The notes beneath the pieces are model-generated. The model was not told where the DNA came from. It did no database searches and saw nothing but the letters and a program-made list of their open reading frames with translations. Below, in pieces: positions 1 to 15,831 of a DNA stretch of 64,000 nt. The position numbers and the translations under genes were made by a program. The DNA lies in NCBI GenBank assembly GCA_954871525.1, contig OX940863.1, positions 25,494,001 to 25,558,000 on the forward strand. The letters are read 5' to 3'. Positions within the stretch are counted from its first letter, which is position 1; every line of letters starts with the position of its first letter. This DNA comes from Parietaria judaica (Eukaryota; Streptophyta; Magnoliopsida; Rosales; Urticaceae).

Positions 1-1010
1 GTTTCATTGTTTGAGAGGATATACCAAATATCACTCTTAAACAAGGTCCCTAGACTGTCATACGAGATGACTTTCTTAAATGGTTCCTAGTCAAGTGTCA
101 TCATGCGAAACATGGACACATGTAACACGACTGAGACTAGTATGTGATAGGAAGAAAAAAATGATTCTCGACTTGGGAGAAGTCGCAGTCTTATATCACA
201 TTGACCGGAGCTACGAGAGCTCAGGCCGAACAGACCCACGTTCTATAAGATTCACATGGTAAATATTAAACCTTAGGAAGGTGGGACTGAATTCTCAAGA
301 ACATACAAATTTATGCAAAAAGGATTTCTTAAATCTGAGCAGAGGTCATATTGCATTACCTAGCGAGTAACAAACTTTGAAGGAGTTAAACGCTATCCGT
401 AACTGGTGGTTATAAAAGCTGACTTTGGGTTTGTCATAAACTTTGTTAAATGGATTGATTAATGCAAGATGATAATCATCTCTCCTTATTGGAGTAATAC
501 AACTCAGGGCCTCCTTCTTATGGAACGAATCATGAAATGCGTGGCCACTCTCAAGTTGGTAACATAGTTTTACACTTGGATAATTCAATGATTTCGGTCC
601 AGGAAAATAGGAAACTGGAAAATAGCAATACAGAAGTACCAAATATATGGTATGTGCCACTCTCCGAGTAGTATAGATGTAAAGGAATAAAGTTAAGAGA
701 AAGAACCAAAAGTTATTTCTCAATTGTCATTAACAGGATAAAACATCGGATCACCGAAGTTTTGTAGATTGGGAGTGAAGATGTCTTACTAGGGACCTCT
801 TGTCACTTATGGATTAAAACCCATGGCCAACACTGCAAAATACTATAGGGTCACACCGAACTCGCAACGGAAGCGGAGAAAGAAACGAAGTTTCAGAATA
901 CAAGATATTGCTGAAAAAGAAGTACTCATCGGAAGGCCATAACTGGCCAAAGGCACTAAAAGATAGTTATCTGGAATTCAAATCCCGGCATCTTTGCGTA
1001 AGTTGGAGAT
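1..1010 (+). mobile_element. Internal 3' region of a copia-type LTR retroelement (non-coding, truncated by the window edge)
   Basis: No stretch translates into recognisable gag, integrase, reverse transcriptase or RNase H. The segment runs into a polypurine-like tract (about 1000-1010) and then a TGTTAG LTR start, the usual copia arrangement just before a 3' LTR. The rest of the element would lie to the left of the window. The absence of pol sequence for 1 kb before the LTR suggests a large non-coding derivative or a long 3' untranslated internal region. Assignment to copia is inferred from the junction only. Confidence 0.45.
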
Positions 1011-1771
1011 TGTTAGAAACCTTGCGGCATATGTGCCCAAAGTTTTGGGATTGGGCCGAACCGGGCCCACGTGAGTTAAATGAGTTGATTCATGTATTGA
1101 TTAGAGAATCATGTAATTAATGAGGTTTGACTTATATGATAATAAAACCTATTAATTACATAATATCTCATTTCCTATTATATGATGAGATCAAGTAATA
1201 TAAGAAACTTATTAATTACATGAGATACACATTAATGGAGATTATTCTCATTGATGGTGTTTATTCTCATTAATGGAGATGATTCTCCTCTCCCTATAAA
1301 TAGAGAACTCAAGCAAGCCATTCACACAACACACATCACCAAAACACTATTCTCGGATTACTATTCACAGCACTATTCACAGCACTATTCAAAGAGAGAA
1401 AAAAAGCTTGAGTTCTACTATCCCCGAGAGTCTTGTTCGTATTCTAATCATCCTCGAAGAACTAGTATTCGGAGAGGGTGATTTTTGGCCATAAAGGTGT
1501 TCCGATTGTCGACGTGATGGACTACGTAGAGGCCGAACATTTGAGCGGCTTGTGATCAACGTGGAGCAAAGGCTAGGCGCATCATCATCGCGGGAACAAC
1601 GTGAAGATCCGTTTGCGGTTAAAGTAAGAAGCGTTCTGTAGAGAATATATTCTCAAACCGGTATGTATAATTTTGATTGTAGCTATGTCATCTCGATTGC
1701 ATTATTTTCTAGGTTCCCGGATATTCATCTTCCGCATCCGGGAAGTGCGGAATCCTAGGAAAAACCCAACA
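1011..1771 (+). repeat. 3' LTR of the copia-type element
   Basis: This 761-bp block starts TGTTAGAAAC and ends AAAACCCAACA, so it has TG...CA ends with a short inverted terminus (TGTT/AACA). A consensus Pol II TATA box (CTATAAATAG) lies at 1294-1303, followed about 30 bp later by a C/A-rich stretch with a repeated TATTCACAGCAC motif, as expected for a U3/R boundary. The partner 5' LTR and the 5-bp target duplication cannot be checked because the element extends beyond the window. What I see is the ends and the TATA box; the LTR call is inference. Confidence 0.55.
1294..1303 (+). promoter_or_regulatory. TATA box in the LTR
   Basis: CTATAAATAG lies in a CT-rich context at the expected U3 position of the LTR, with a CA-rich leader downstream. 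It would drive retroelement transcription rightward, towards the protease fragment at 2.0 kb. Confidence 0.5.
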
Positions 1772-2936
1772 AAATATACACTGGTAAGCCAGTTTTTTGG
1801 AATAAATCTTTGACATAATTTATGAATCTTGTTGTTTTGCACATAAAAAGCAGTCCAACATAGAGTTGAGCCTCTACATATACCCAACCAAACTCCACCA
1901 AATCCTTCTTCCAAGCCCTCCTCTACGGCGACCAAACCCAAATCAGTTTGCCTCGATCTTCTTCCAAACCGAAACAAACTGATCTCAAGTCATCAACCTA
2001 TCCCTAAACCTGGGAATGTCGATCTGCACTCGGAACCGTGAAAATTTGGGTCGGAAGCCCAACGAAGTACTACGCGGTGGTGATGGACACGGGGAGCTCG
2101 CTGTCGTGGCTGCAGTGCCAGCCCTGCACAGTGTACTGCCACTCGCAGGTGGACCCTGTCTTCGACCCTGCCGACTCCGCTACTCGTGAAACTCAAGTGT
2201 GGTTCACGCCGAATGAAGGGTTTCACCGTTTATTCATCATCTGAGCTCTCTGCGATCTCCATGACGAACCTTCTTCTCCGGCGACGTGCTCCTCCGAGTG
2301 TGCTCCTCCAGGTCGCATCGTCGGCTTCTTCTCAGGTTCAACGCAATTCTCAGGCGACCTTCCTGTCTCTACGGCGAAGCTCCTCTCAGATCTGTAAGCA
2401 AGCCAAGCTACCTTCATCTACGATCAGATTCGCGAGCAAGCTTCATCCTCTCTGATCTGTTCCGGCACAAACTCGCGTCTTCATCTCAGGCGGCGCGCGA
2501 CGGATCTGCGCAAACTCAATCTCAGCAAAACCCTTCATTCGGAGTGCGCTGCAACCAAACGCGCCACAACAAAGAAAGAGGATGATTACCTCTGAGATAG
2601 TGGCGGAGATGAGCTCGTCGAGCTACGGCGACACCAAACATGAAGGAGAGAGAGCTCGACAGAAATTGAGCAGTGAGAGCTCGACAATGGCGATGGCGTT
2701 ACGGGAATCGAGAGAGAGCCAGAGATGAGCAATAAGAGCTCGTCAATGGCGATACTGGAATCAAGATAGACTGAGCTGTGAGAGTTTGTCAGTGGCGATA
2801 GAGTCGAAAGAGAGAGTCGATTGAGAGGGGTAGTTTAGAAAATATTTGTTTAAAATGAGTAAAGTATTAATTAATAAAACTTTGAGTATTTTTTTTTTTA
2901 AAGTTTGACTCTAATTGACTATTACGCTAATAAGCC
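1772..2936 (+). mobile_element. Pack-MULE-like segment, right terminus visible
   Basis: The last 90 bp (about 2849-2936, ending GCTAATAAGCC), read on the minus strand, line up closely with both termini of the 6.8-kb Pack-MULE at 29102-35926: GGCTTATTAG start, then GTCAAAC, AATACTCAAA and ACTCATTT blocks in the same order and spacing. The segment therefore ends in a terminus of the same MULE family. It carries a host gene fragment (aspartic protease, 2032-2184). From about 2600 to 2820 a roughly 60-bp unit containing GAGCTCG and CAATGGCGAT repeats about three times. I could not find the left terminus; the LTR at 1011-1771 may have replaced or interrupted it. Confidence 0.55.
2032..2184 (+). 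pseudogene. Aspartic protease (A1, nepenthesin/CDR1-like) gene fragment
   Basis: The plus frame through 2038 encodes the N-terminal catalytic region of a plant atypical pepsin-like protease: a VGSP-TKYY strand, the active-site motif DTGSS followed by LSWLQCQPC, then the YCHSQVDPVFDP segment. Only the first catalytic Asp region is present. About 50 residues match the family, whose full proteins run to 400-500 residues, and after 2184 the frame loses all resemblance. Upstream 1900-2030 may be leader or degraded propeptide sequence. It lies inside the MULE-like segment, so it is best explained as a captured exon piece, not a functional gene. Confidence 0.75.
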
Positions 2937-3288
2937 GATACATTAAAAACTAGCTTGGTACCGACATCATGAAATGTCACCAATGCATCAATTTAATATT
3001 ACGTCATTGGTAGATACAAATTGTCAACATGTTTAATTTACTAATCTACCAATAATAATATAATAGCAATTTTTTATTACATCTTCGTCCGTGTAATTTA
3101 ACAAAATAAATATTATAATAATTACATTTTCTTAACTTGAATCCAACCGTATATTAAAAACTAGCTTCTTCCAACTTCTTTTATGTTAAATAATAGGCCC
3201 TTAAGTTTTCACATTCCGCACATGTTTCTCTCAAATTCTCTCTTTTATAAGTTTTTAACCCAGTTAACTTTTACATCCCTCGACGTTG

Positions 3289-3501
3289 CACATTGTCAGG
3301 GCCGGCCCTGGATATAGGCGAGCAAGACGGGCGCCTAGGGCTCCGAAATTTTAAAGGCCTCAATTTTTTTAGATATATTGGTGTATACTTAATTATATAT
3401 AAACAAATTTTAATTTATAAATATTTTAAGGGCCTCAATAATTTACATAGCCTAGGGCCCCGACTAAAAACGACGAGCTCAGGGCCGGCCCTGCACATTG
3501 T
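3289..3501. mobile_element. hAT-type MITE with perfect 8-bp target duplication
   Basis: The element is 3297-3493 (197 bp). Both ends carry the same 14-bp sequence CAGGGCCGGCCCTG, a near-palindrome, followed inside by related blocks (GGCGCCTAGGGC on the left, GGGGCCCTAGGC on the right when reversed). It is flanked by identical 8-bp repeats CACATTGT at 3289-3296 and 3494-3501. Eight-bp duplications and CAGGG ends are typical of hAT transposons. It has no coding capacity, so mobilisation would need a transposase supplied elsewhere. Confidence 0.9.
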
Positions 3502-6500
3502 CTACTTTTGAACCTATTTCGCGCAACTTTGGTTTTTAAAATTTACCTAATTATTGATAAGTAGGTGCATTACTTTAAAAATTATCGTTCTAAACATCAG
3601 CTGCCAAGAGATGTGAGAGACTACAAAGCGTACACTGCCTTGTTTGGGTGAATGGTTTGGATTTTCACAGTCGCTGCACGTAATGTGGACCCAACGTCTT
3701 TGTTGGCCACATTTTTCGCTAATTAAGTGAAGTTTTTTTTTTATACTATTTACAACGTCTAACACCCGCACTCGATATGATATTGTGTACAATGTAACCT
3801 AACAAAATCTCACTTTTGCCACAAAATATTAGTTGAGGAGAATAGCTAAGGCTTAAAATATGGAGGCGGAGGATTACACAATGATTCGTAAATTTCAAGT
3901 GGTTAAAAACCTCAATAAAACATTTCATGGAGTAATGTGCTCTAATGTGCAAAATTAGAGGGGTTTGAAAGCAAAATAATAATAATAATAATAATTAAAA
4001 TAAAAAAATATCAGCGTGTAAAATTAAAGGAGTTGAAGACTATAAAAAGAAGTTGAATTTGTGTTTTTATGTGCATAGCTATTAGCTAAGGAGGTTAGTC
4101 TCTCCATTAATTATTTGCTATTTATATATGAAATTATGAGGACTTTATATCTTCAACCTATTCAATTAACCTGTAATATTTACTTCATTTAAAGCATATA
4201 TATATATATATCACAGTAAACATAAGTGACTTAATGAGCCAAACGTGGTGCAACAATGTATTAATATAAACTTTGGACCAAAGCTATCAATTGGCCGATA
4301 ATACTGTTGTTCATTTTAACTCGCATGTCCGATTATTTTTCTATCAATTTTTTTTTTTCGAAAAGAAAAAAGTGTACAATCTTTTTTTTCCCTTGATACG
4401 TTTGGAACAAGTTTCAAGACTAATAGATATATTAACTTGATCATGTACTTAATTTTAAACCAAGTTTTAACAACTATATATCGATTGATTTTCTCATTTA
4501 CTAATTTAACTCAAATGTTTTTTTTTTTTTTTTTGCATACTAGATAAACTGGATATTGCTTATGTTAGACATAAAGTGACGATATTTTTTGTTTGTTTAT
4601 CGTGCTTTTAATAGTTTGTTGTTTTTAATACTTCTGCTAATTTGATTTAATATTCTAAAAAATATATATATTATTTTTCTATAAAAGTTTTTCTCCATCA
4701 CAAATGAGGGGTATATATGTGAATTAATTTCAGCTATTTGAATTGAACGGTGAAGATTGAGACTCTCTAACATTATAATGAGAATTATTAAAAGAATATT
4801 CAAAGATAATTTCATTTTGTATCATACCACATATATATGCTCAAAAAAATGTGCAAATCCACAATCTTTATCTCATGGAATGAAGAAATTCTCTTTATAT
4901 ACAAGGACCATTTTCATGGCGATGAGTGTAAATTCTAGGATAAAATCTAAAGCAAAAAGTTAGTGGAAGACTTTGTGTAATATTCTCTCAATTGTATGAC
5001 CATGAATACCTCAAAAAGAAATAATTCTCATAAGGGTCTTTCCTAATATGTAACAAATCATTTTCAAGTGCTATCAAGAAAATCAAAGCACAATACAAAG
5101 AAGGAATTTTTCTCCAATCAACCCAAATAAATAAGAATTTCTAAAATCAATAAGTCTCCCTTTTCCCCCATTGAGCCCTAGCAAGAGTATAAGATCCTTC
5201 TCAAATTAAAACCAACAAAAAAGATGAGAGATTTTGAATCTTTTCCAATGACTTGTAGCAAAAGAATAAAAATATTAAGGAAAATAAAAGCTTTGAAAAG
5301 TGCCCTAAAAACTAGTGATGAAAGACATATCTAAGATTTTTGACAAGAACCCATTAGCATATAATTTTGCTTTGTTCCTTTCTCATTCTCCAATTTTTTT
5401 TCCTCTCTCTTTTCAACAAATTCCACACATTTATTCTCTTCAAATAAAGGTCTGAAATGATTGAAAAGTTGGGTCCCACAAGGCTTTGGAGGCATCCAAT
5501 CATGTTTGGAATATGGTGCCATTGTCAAGAAGAGTCAAGGATTAGAGCCATGGAGGTTCCCACCAAATAGGAGCAATGTGTCCCCACATAATTAATGCCT
5601 AACCTATCATTTAATTCCTAAGTGACATTAGTTGTGTACTAGTATTGCTGATTGCTGATTTTTTTTTTTTACAGTAAATAATACTCAGTTTACTTGTGTT
5701 GTTTTTCTTGCAAATATTTAGAGTATTGGCAATAATGACACCTACATTTTGCTTGTTGTGCCGTTTGCTCCTCAAATTTTATCTTTTGACAGGAATGCCC
5801 TTTATACGAAGCCCAATGTCCCATTCGGGCGATGAGACTATCAAATTGTTTGCAATATACACTACTTTCTCGAAGATATTCATATCATTTAGTTATTAAA
5901 CGATATCAATTACTTACTTGAACATATTTTGCTTTGAGCGACAACATTATTGACCGAGATTACAAAACATACTGGCATCACAAGATATCTACGCAATTTA
6001 TAAGAGGATAACACTATATATTGGCCAAGACTGCATTATATATTTATATTACGTGGGCATTATTTTCTTCACTCGTAAAGGGTAATGGTGCAACTCATTT
6101 AGATTGAACTCGGAAATTCTTGGCGAGGCATGAGACATTCAAGAATAATTAAGATGATAGTCCCACAAGATTAGAGGATTGTAATTGATGAGAATGCATC
6201 TGCATTTAAAATATATATATATAGTTATTTTTAACCCTTAAGAGACGATGCGCTCCTCTCTTGTAAGAGTAAATGACATTGCTTGTTATAATTAAATTTG
6301 AAGAAGCAAATTGCACCAACGTGCAAATATCAAGTATATTATTGCTGATTACTTTAATATTTAACAGCTTGCTAATTTTTTCTTTTGTTGATACTCCATC
6401 ACATATTTGCTTTACGCAACTAATATTTCATTGACTACCGCGATAAAGCATAATATAGATGTGATATGACAGCTTAAGATTTACACATTTAATTAAGATA

Positions 6501-7944
6501 ATAATATTAACAAAGGTCCTTTTCTGAATTGAAATCTTGTCGGACGATATAATTTATAATGGATTAATCCTTTGGTGTGGTATAAATTTATAATACATTA
6601 AGTTTAACCAAGATAAGTATTATTCTTCATTCCATAATCACGGCACTTATATAGTCACCAACTAATATATATATATATATATACACATATAGTCTATTTT
6701 TATTATATTTTCTGTGTAGACAAAAAGGGAACAAGAGGTTCGGTATTGATGGTCCAAAATTACAAATGTAAATTTCTTAAGATTTTATTGTTCAATGCAG
6801 CTTTAAATTAAATCATGAGATTCATTTGTTAAATTAATCCATAAAATAACTGATTGAAGTATGCTATTCATTCATAGTCAATTATCTTAAATTAAAAATA
6901 TATATATATGTCTATAATTACAAACGTTGTGTATATTCAACACGTGGTTACATTCTTAGAGCAATATAAAATGTACTAACATGATTTATTCAACTAGTTT
7001 TGTCAGCAAACAATGAAAGATGACACACTTAGCAGTTAATGGGCTATTATTAATGGGCTTCAATATTATCATACATTAAGGCTATGGACTTCAATGCCAT
7101 GCAATATCATTTTATAACTTTTGAAAATATCATATACATATAACATTGGGCCCTGCAACCGTATCAACGCGCTTTTACGCCTACAAAGCCAACAGGGGAC
7201 CGGGGGAGCGACCCTAACCAAGTCAGCCCGTAGCGAAACATCTCTTGATGTACCATTCGGAGGCGAACGGCCTCGATACGTTGGCGGCTCGTGTACAATG
7301 TAACCTCTGGAGCCTAACAGTCCCGGCACAGCAATACGATGAGACTTTCTATCCCGGTACAGTGCAATTTTGTAAAAATGTCATACATATATATTTGATA
7401 TCATTATAGATATTATGTATGCATAAATGCTCATGCTTCTTTATTAATATGTTCAGAACCAATACGCAATATATACATTTAAAAGGTAACTTTCAACCAT
7501 ACATGTCATACATCACACAATTACAATTCGTTGTGTTGTAGTGAGTTCTTTTACGTACCTTACTCCTTCCCCACGAGTAAGCAAGTATCTCTAGTGCTTA
7601 TAAATTGTCTGTTTCATGAGTACTTTTCAAGAGCCTTTGAAAATAAAACTGGATGCCCTCCATCGTATATATACTTTTAGCACACCTGAAATTCTTATTT
7701 ATGGTTTGAAAACTAGTGTAAATATAGTTCACCAAAGCTTAAGACATACGTATACTTCTGAATTCAATAATTTATTTCATGTCTGGTAAATCAATAATAT
7801 GGTAGTATCATCAACAACTTACATTAGTTTATCAGAATAAAGTATACTACTTTTATGCTAAATAAGATCACATTACATCATATATATTTATAATTATATT
7901 TTTAGTGGCTGACATAACAGAGTTGCATCGTTTCACAATATATA

Positions 7945-7988
<44 letters not shown>

Positions 7989-8560
7989 GAATTTGACTCG
8001 ATATATGAAATGTATTATGGAACTGATAAAAAAAATTACTTTAATGGACTATGGATAGTATTAAACGACAATTATGTACTCTCTTACAATTAGAATTGTG
8101 GATACTACAAGAAAGATCAGAAATGGGATATTCAGTGGCTGTTACGTGTAATCCGATACCGTGATTGTGTCCTACAACGATTTCTCGTCGATTGGATACC
8201 AAAAAGTCTCAAATTTCTTGCCCATAAACACAACACAGGACAATTGATTAAAGCACAAGCATATGATATGAGTCATGTTTATTATTTGCAAAAAATCACC
8301 AGTATAACCATAAAATAAAATACGAACAACTAATATCAAATTTTAAAAGTCTTTACGAAAACTTCGTAGGTATACTTCGTACGTACCACTCTCGTGAAAC
8401 TTTTAACTTCTAATTTCGACTCATTTGAAATCCACACATATGGCATTATTTATTTAATCTTTTTTTATTTTTTTATTGTCAGATATATATACTCCATTGA
8501 ATATTATAACTTAAAAAGATTATAGTGGATCTGTTAAATATAAATAAAGAAACTTCAAAA
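3502..8560. other. AT-rich intergenic DNA, no gene recognised
   Basis: About 5 kb with only short open frames and none resembling a known protein. It contains an AAT microsatellite (about 3977-3996), several short TA runs, a (TA)n run at about 7949-7983 and a GC-rich island (about 7140-7365) described separately. I see no splice-consistent coding series on either strand. Confidence 0.6.
7140..7365. other. GC-rich island of unknown origin
   Basis: A block of about 225 bp is clearly richer in G+C than the AT-rich DNA around it, with sharp edges. It contains GGGCCC, CGGGGGAGCG and CGGAGGCGAACGG stretches. A 60-aa plus frame and an 86-aa minus frame both cross it, but neither resembles a protein I know, and it is not a tRNA, 5S rRNA, U6 or SRP RNA that I recognise. 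It could be a retroelement or organellar fragment. Confidence 0.3.
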
Positions 8561-8565
8561 CGCAA

Positions 8566-8582
8566 GCTGGAATAGCTCAGTT

Positions 8583-8615
<33 letters not shown>

Positions 8616-8639
8616 GAGGTTCGACCCCTCCTTCTAGCG
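8566..8639 (+). tRNA. tRNA-Asn (GTT anticodon), nuclear type
   Basis: The 74-nt sequence folds into a full cloverleaf. The acceptor stem GCTGGAA pairs with TTCTAGC (one G-T wobble), the D arm contains GCTCAGTTGGTTAGAGC, and the anticodon stem TGTGG/CCACA closes the loop CTGTTAA with anticodon GTT. The T arm is GGAGG-TTCGACC-CCTCC and the discriminator base is G. There is no intron and no encoded CCA, as expected for a plant nuclear gene. The A box (TAGCTCAGTTGG) and B box (GGTTCGACCCC) are intact. Upstream lie a TATA-like AAATATAAATA and a CAA motif just before the gene, both typical of plant Pol III tRNA genes. It appears functional. Confidence 0.97.
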
Positions 8640-8652
8640 CTTTCACTCTGTA

Positions 8653-8659
8653 TTTTTTT
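8653..8659 (+). terminator. Pol III T-run terminator of tRNA-Asn
   Basis: Seven consecutive T residues begin 14 nt after the mature tRNA 3' end, the standard Pol III stop signal. Confidence 0.85.
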
Positions 8660-9367
8660 CCTTGCTTAAAAACGACATGAAACTAGGAATGACAGACATA
8701 GTTTGAAATTGCATGATAAATGAGATACGACATGAACATGGAAATCTATTTAAAATCTTATCACGTAATATTAAAATCTACAATAACGTCTCGTTCTTCC
8801 TTTTTTGTTTTTTGTGAAATTATGAGAAGGAAAAAAGGGCTCCTATCTAATTCAAAACTAGACACTCCATTAGTGGTGTAAAATATTCGAACTTTACTTG
8901 TATCCAAAATGCTTTATAACAATCACATTATCTCTCCGATTTTAAAAAAAATAAATAAAAAATGATGGTACACAATATATGATTAAGTATATTTTCATCA
9001 ATTTTGTATTAAAAAAAATTCTTGAATAAATAGTCTCATTGATTGCTCAATAGTACTACTAACTCACGTAGAAAACAATGTACTACTTTCTTAAAAAAAT
9101 TCAAGAAAAAATAAATGAAATACATTACTAATAATTACTCTAATTATTACACTCTAGTCCTGTGATAATTTTGGTGCTTTGACAACATCATATGCATGCT
9201 TATATATCTAATATATATGTATAATATGATCCATTATCTTCTAGAAAAATCAAGAGAGCTACATTATTATCATGTCATAAAATGGATAGAGGCAGAGAAG
9301 ATACATGCACTTGGATTTTAGTGGTTAATTGATAAGAATTGGTGAAGGAAAGACAAATTTGTGTTCA
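8660..9367. other. Intergenic DNA between tRNA-Asn and the JMJ13-like gene
   Basis: AT-rich sequence with no open frame of interest and no repeat that I can delimit. Confidence 0.5.
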
Positions 9368-9767
9368 TTTATTGAAGTAGTCAAAGGTACACGACCCAGC
9401 TACACAAAAGAATAAAGAACCCCAGAAGCAGTGGTAAAAGTACCAAAGTTTAACCAGAACTATATCAATTAAAACGGAAATTTACATGGAATCAATCAAC
9501 TAAACCAAACTTCTATAAACTAGAGGAGACTTTGCAGGGAAGAGAGGCTCTCACCGGCCAAAGGACCAAAAACGCTCCAACCGAGAACCTCAAGAATCGC
9601 CAACCCGTGCGCTTCTGCCCCAATTCGAGGCCCGCACAAAGAATAAGAATCTTTTCTTGACCTAAGTTAATAATCGTTTGTCACACTGCTCCCAGAATCA
9701 GAATCAATCATTAGCTTCACTTTTTCCGTGTCGTTAGCGTAGTTATCTAAACAACGGTCATGTTTTG
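9368..9767 (-). other. Probable 3' UTR of the JMJ13-like gene
   Basis: The coding region ends at 9768. On the minus strand, about 400 nt downstream (9368-9373), there is an AATAAA polyadenylation signal (TTTATT on the plus strand). The interval has moderate GC and no competing gene. The exact cleavage site cannot be read from sequence. Confidence 0.5.
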
Positions 9768-14784
<5,017 letters not shown>

Positions 14785-15205
14785 TTCATTCCGATGCCTC
14801 TCTCTGTACGTCTTCGTCTTCGCCTACGTAACAGGACGCAACGCAAAACCGAAGGGGGAAAGGCACAACAAGCAAGCGAATCCGAATCAGAACAAACCCT
14901 AGATCACGATCCACGCCACGGAAGATCAGAAACTCGACTCGAACGCCAAGTAGGCTCGCCACATTCCCTCTACGCCTCGGAATCAACGACGAGCGAGCTC
15001 AGCCGCGGAGATCGGAGCCTCGCCGGCGAAAAAACCGCGTGAAACCGCCGGGAAAACAGAGCAGCGAAATTCCGACGGGAGAACGAGGATGTTCTCCGGC
15101 CGAAGAGGTTTCCCGGCGAAGGGAAGAGGTTTTCCGGCGAGAGAGGGCAAAATATGGAGGGAGAGAACAGTGAAAGAGAAGAGAGAGAGAGAAATAAAAG
15201 GCTTG
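14785..15205 (-). other. 5' UTR of the JMJ13-like gene
   Basis: About 420 nt of GC-richer leader upstream of the ATG, with CT-rich tracts (GA-rich on the plus strand, about 15160-15200). Extent is inferred from the TATA box just upstream; no transcript data are available. Confidence 0.5.
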
Positions 15206-15234
15206 AGAAAACCGAAAAAGAGCATGGGGAAGAT

Positions 15235-15242
15235 AATTTATA
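15235..15242 (-). promoter_or_regulatory. TATA box candidate of the JMJ13-like gene
   Basis: TATAAATT on the minus strand, preceded by ATAAAAGG, lies about 450 nt upstream of the start codon and just upstream of the CT-rich leader. A start site near 15205 would fit the usual 30-nt spacing. Confidence 0.5.
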
Positions 15243-15481
15243 CCTTTTATAATAAAAATAAAAAAGAAAAAGGAAATATAGGGACGCTTTTATCGAAATA
15301 AATGTTTTTTAATGTATAATTTATTGGAATTAACCGCTTGGGTTATTTAATTTAATTAATTAATTAAACAGGAATTATTAATTAAATGGGGAAATAGAAG
15401 ATGTGTAAATGAAGAAGGAAGGTGGTGGTTGTTAGGTTTGGTTCAACCAAACGTCTGCCGGCAAAACCGCGTTTTCTTTTA

Positions 15482-15831
15482 TTTTTATTTGGGCCATTAG
15501 CGGTATAAGTATCTAAATTTTAGTTGATTAAAACACATGAGTTTAAAGTAAAAAAAATAAGTGACAAAACTACTTGAAGTTGACACAAGTAAGGTGAAGT
15601 ATATTTCCGTCCACTTTTTTTACAAACGTTGGTCAAATGCCACATGGTCTGAAGAAAGTTGAACAAAATTGAGCGACTCATATGTCAATTATCTTGACGT
15701 CACGTGGCATTTGATTAACGTTTATTAAAAAGTGGATGGAACTATAAATTTTTACCGTTATTTTTTATTTTGGACACATGTATGCTAATCAAAGTTTGAG
15801 TATTTATGCCACTAATTTTCCTTTTTTATTT
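15482..15831. mobile_element. MULE-type MITE (332 bp, foldback)
   Basis: The element is about 15491-15822. Its two halves are inverted copies: ATTAGCGGTATAAGTATC on the left matches ATTAGTGGCATAAATACT reversed from the right. Inner blocks such as CGTCCACTTTTT and AACGTTGGTCAAATGCCAC also have inverted partners. Identical TTTTTATTT repeats flank it (15482-15490, 15823-15831), a 9-bp duplication as expected for Mutator-like elements, though it is low in complexity. No coding capacity. Confidence 0.6.
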
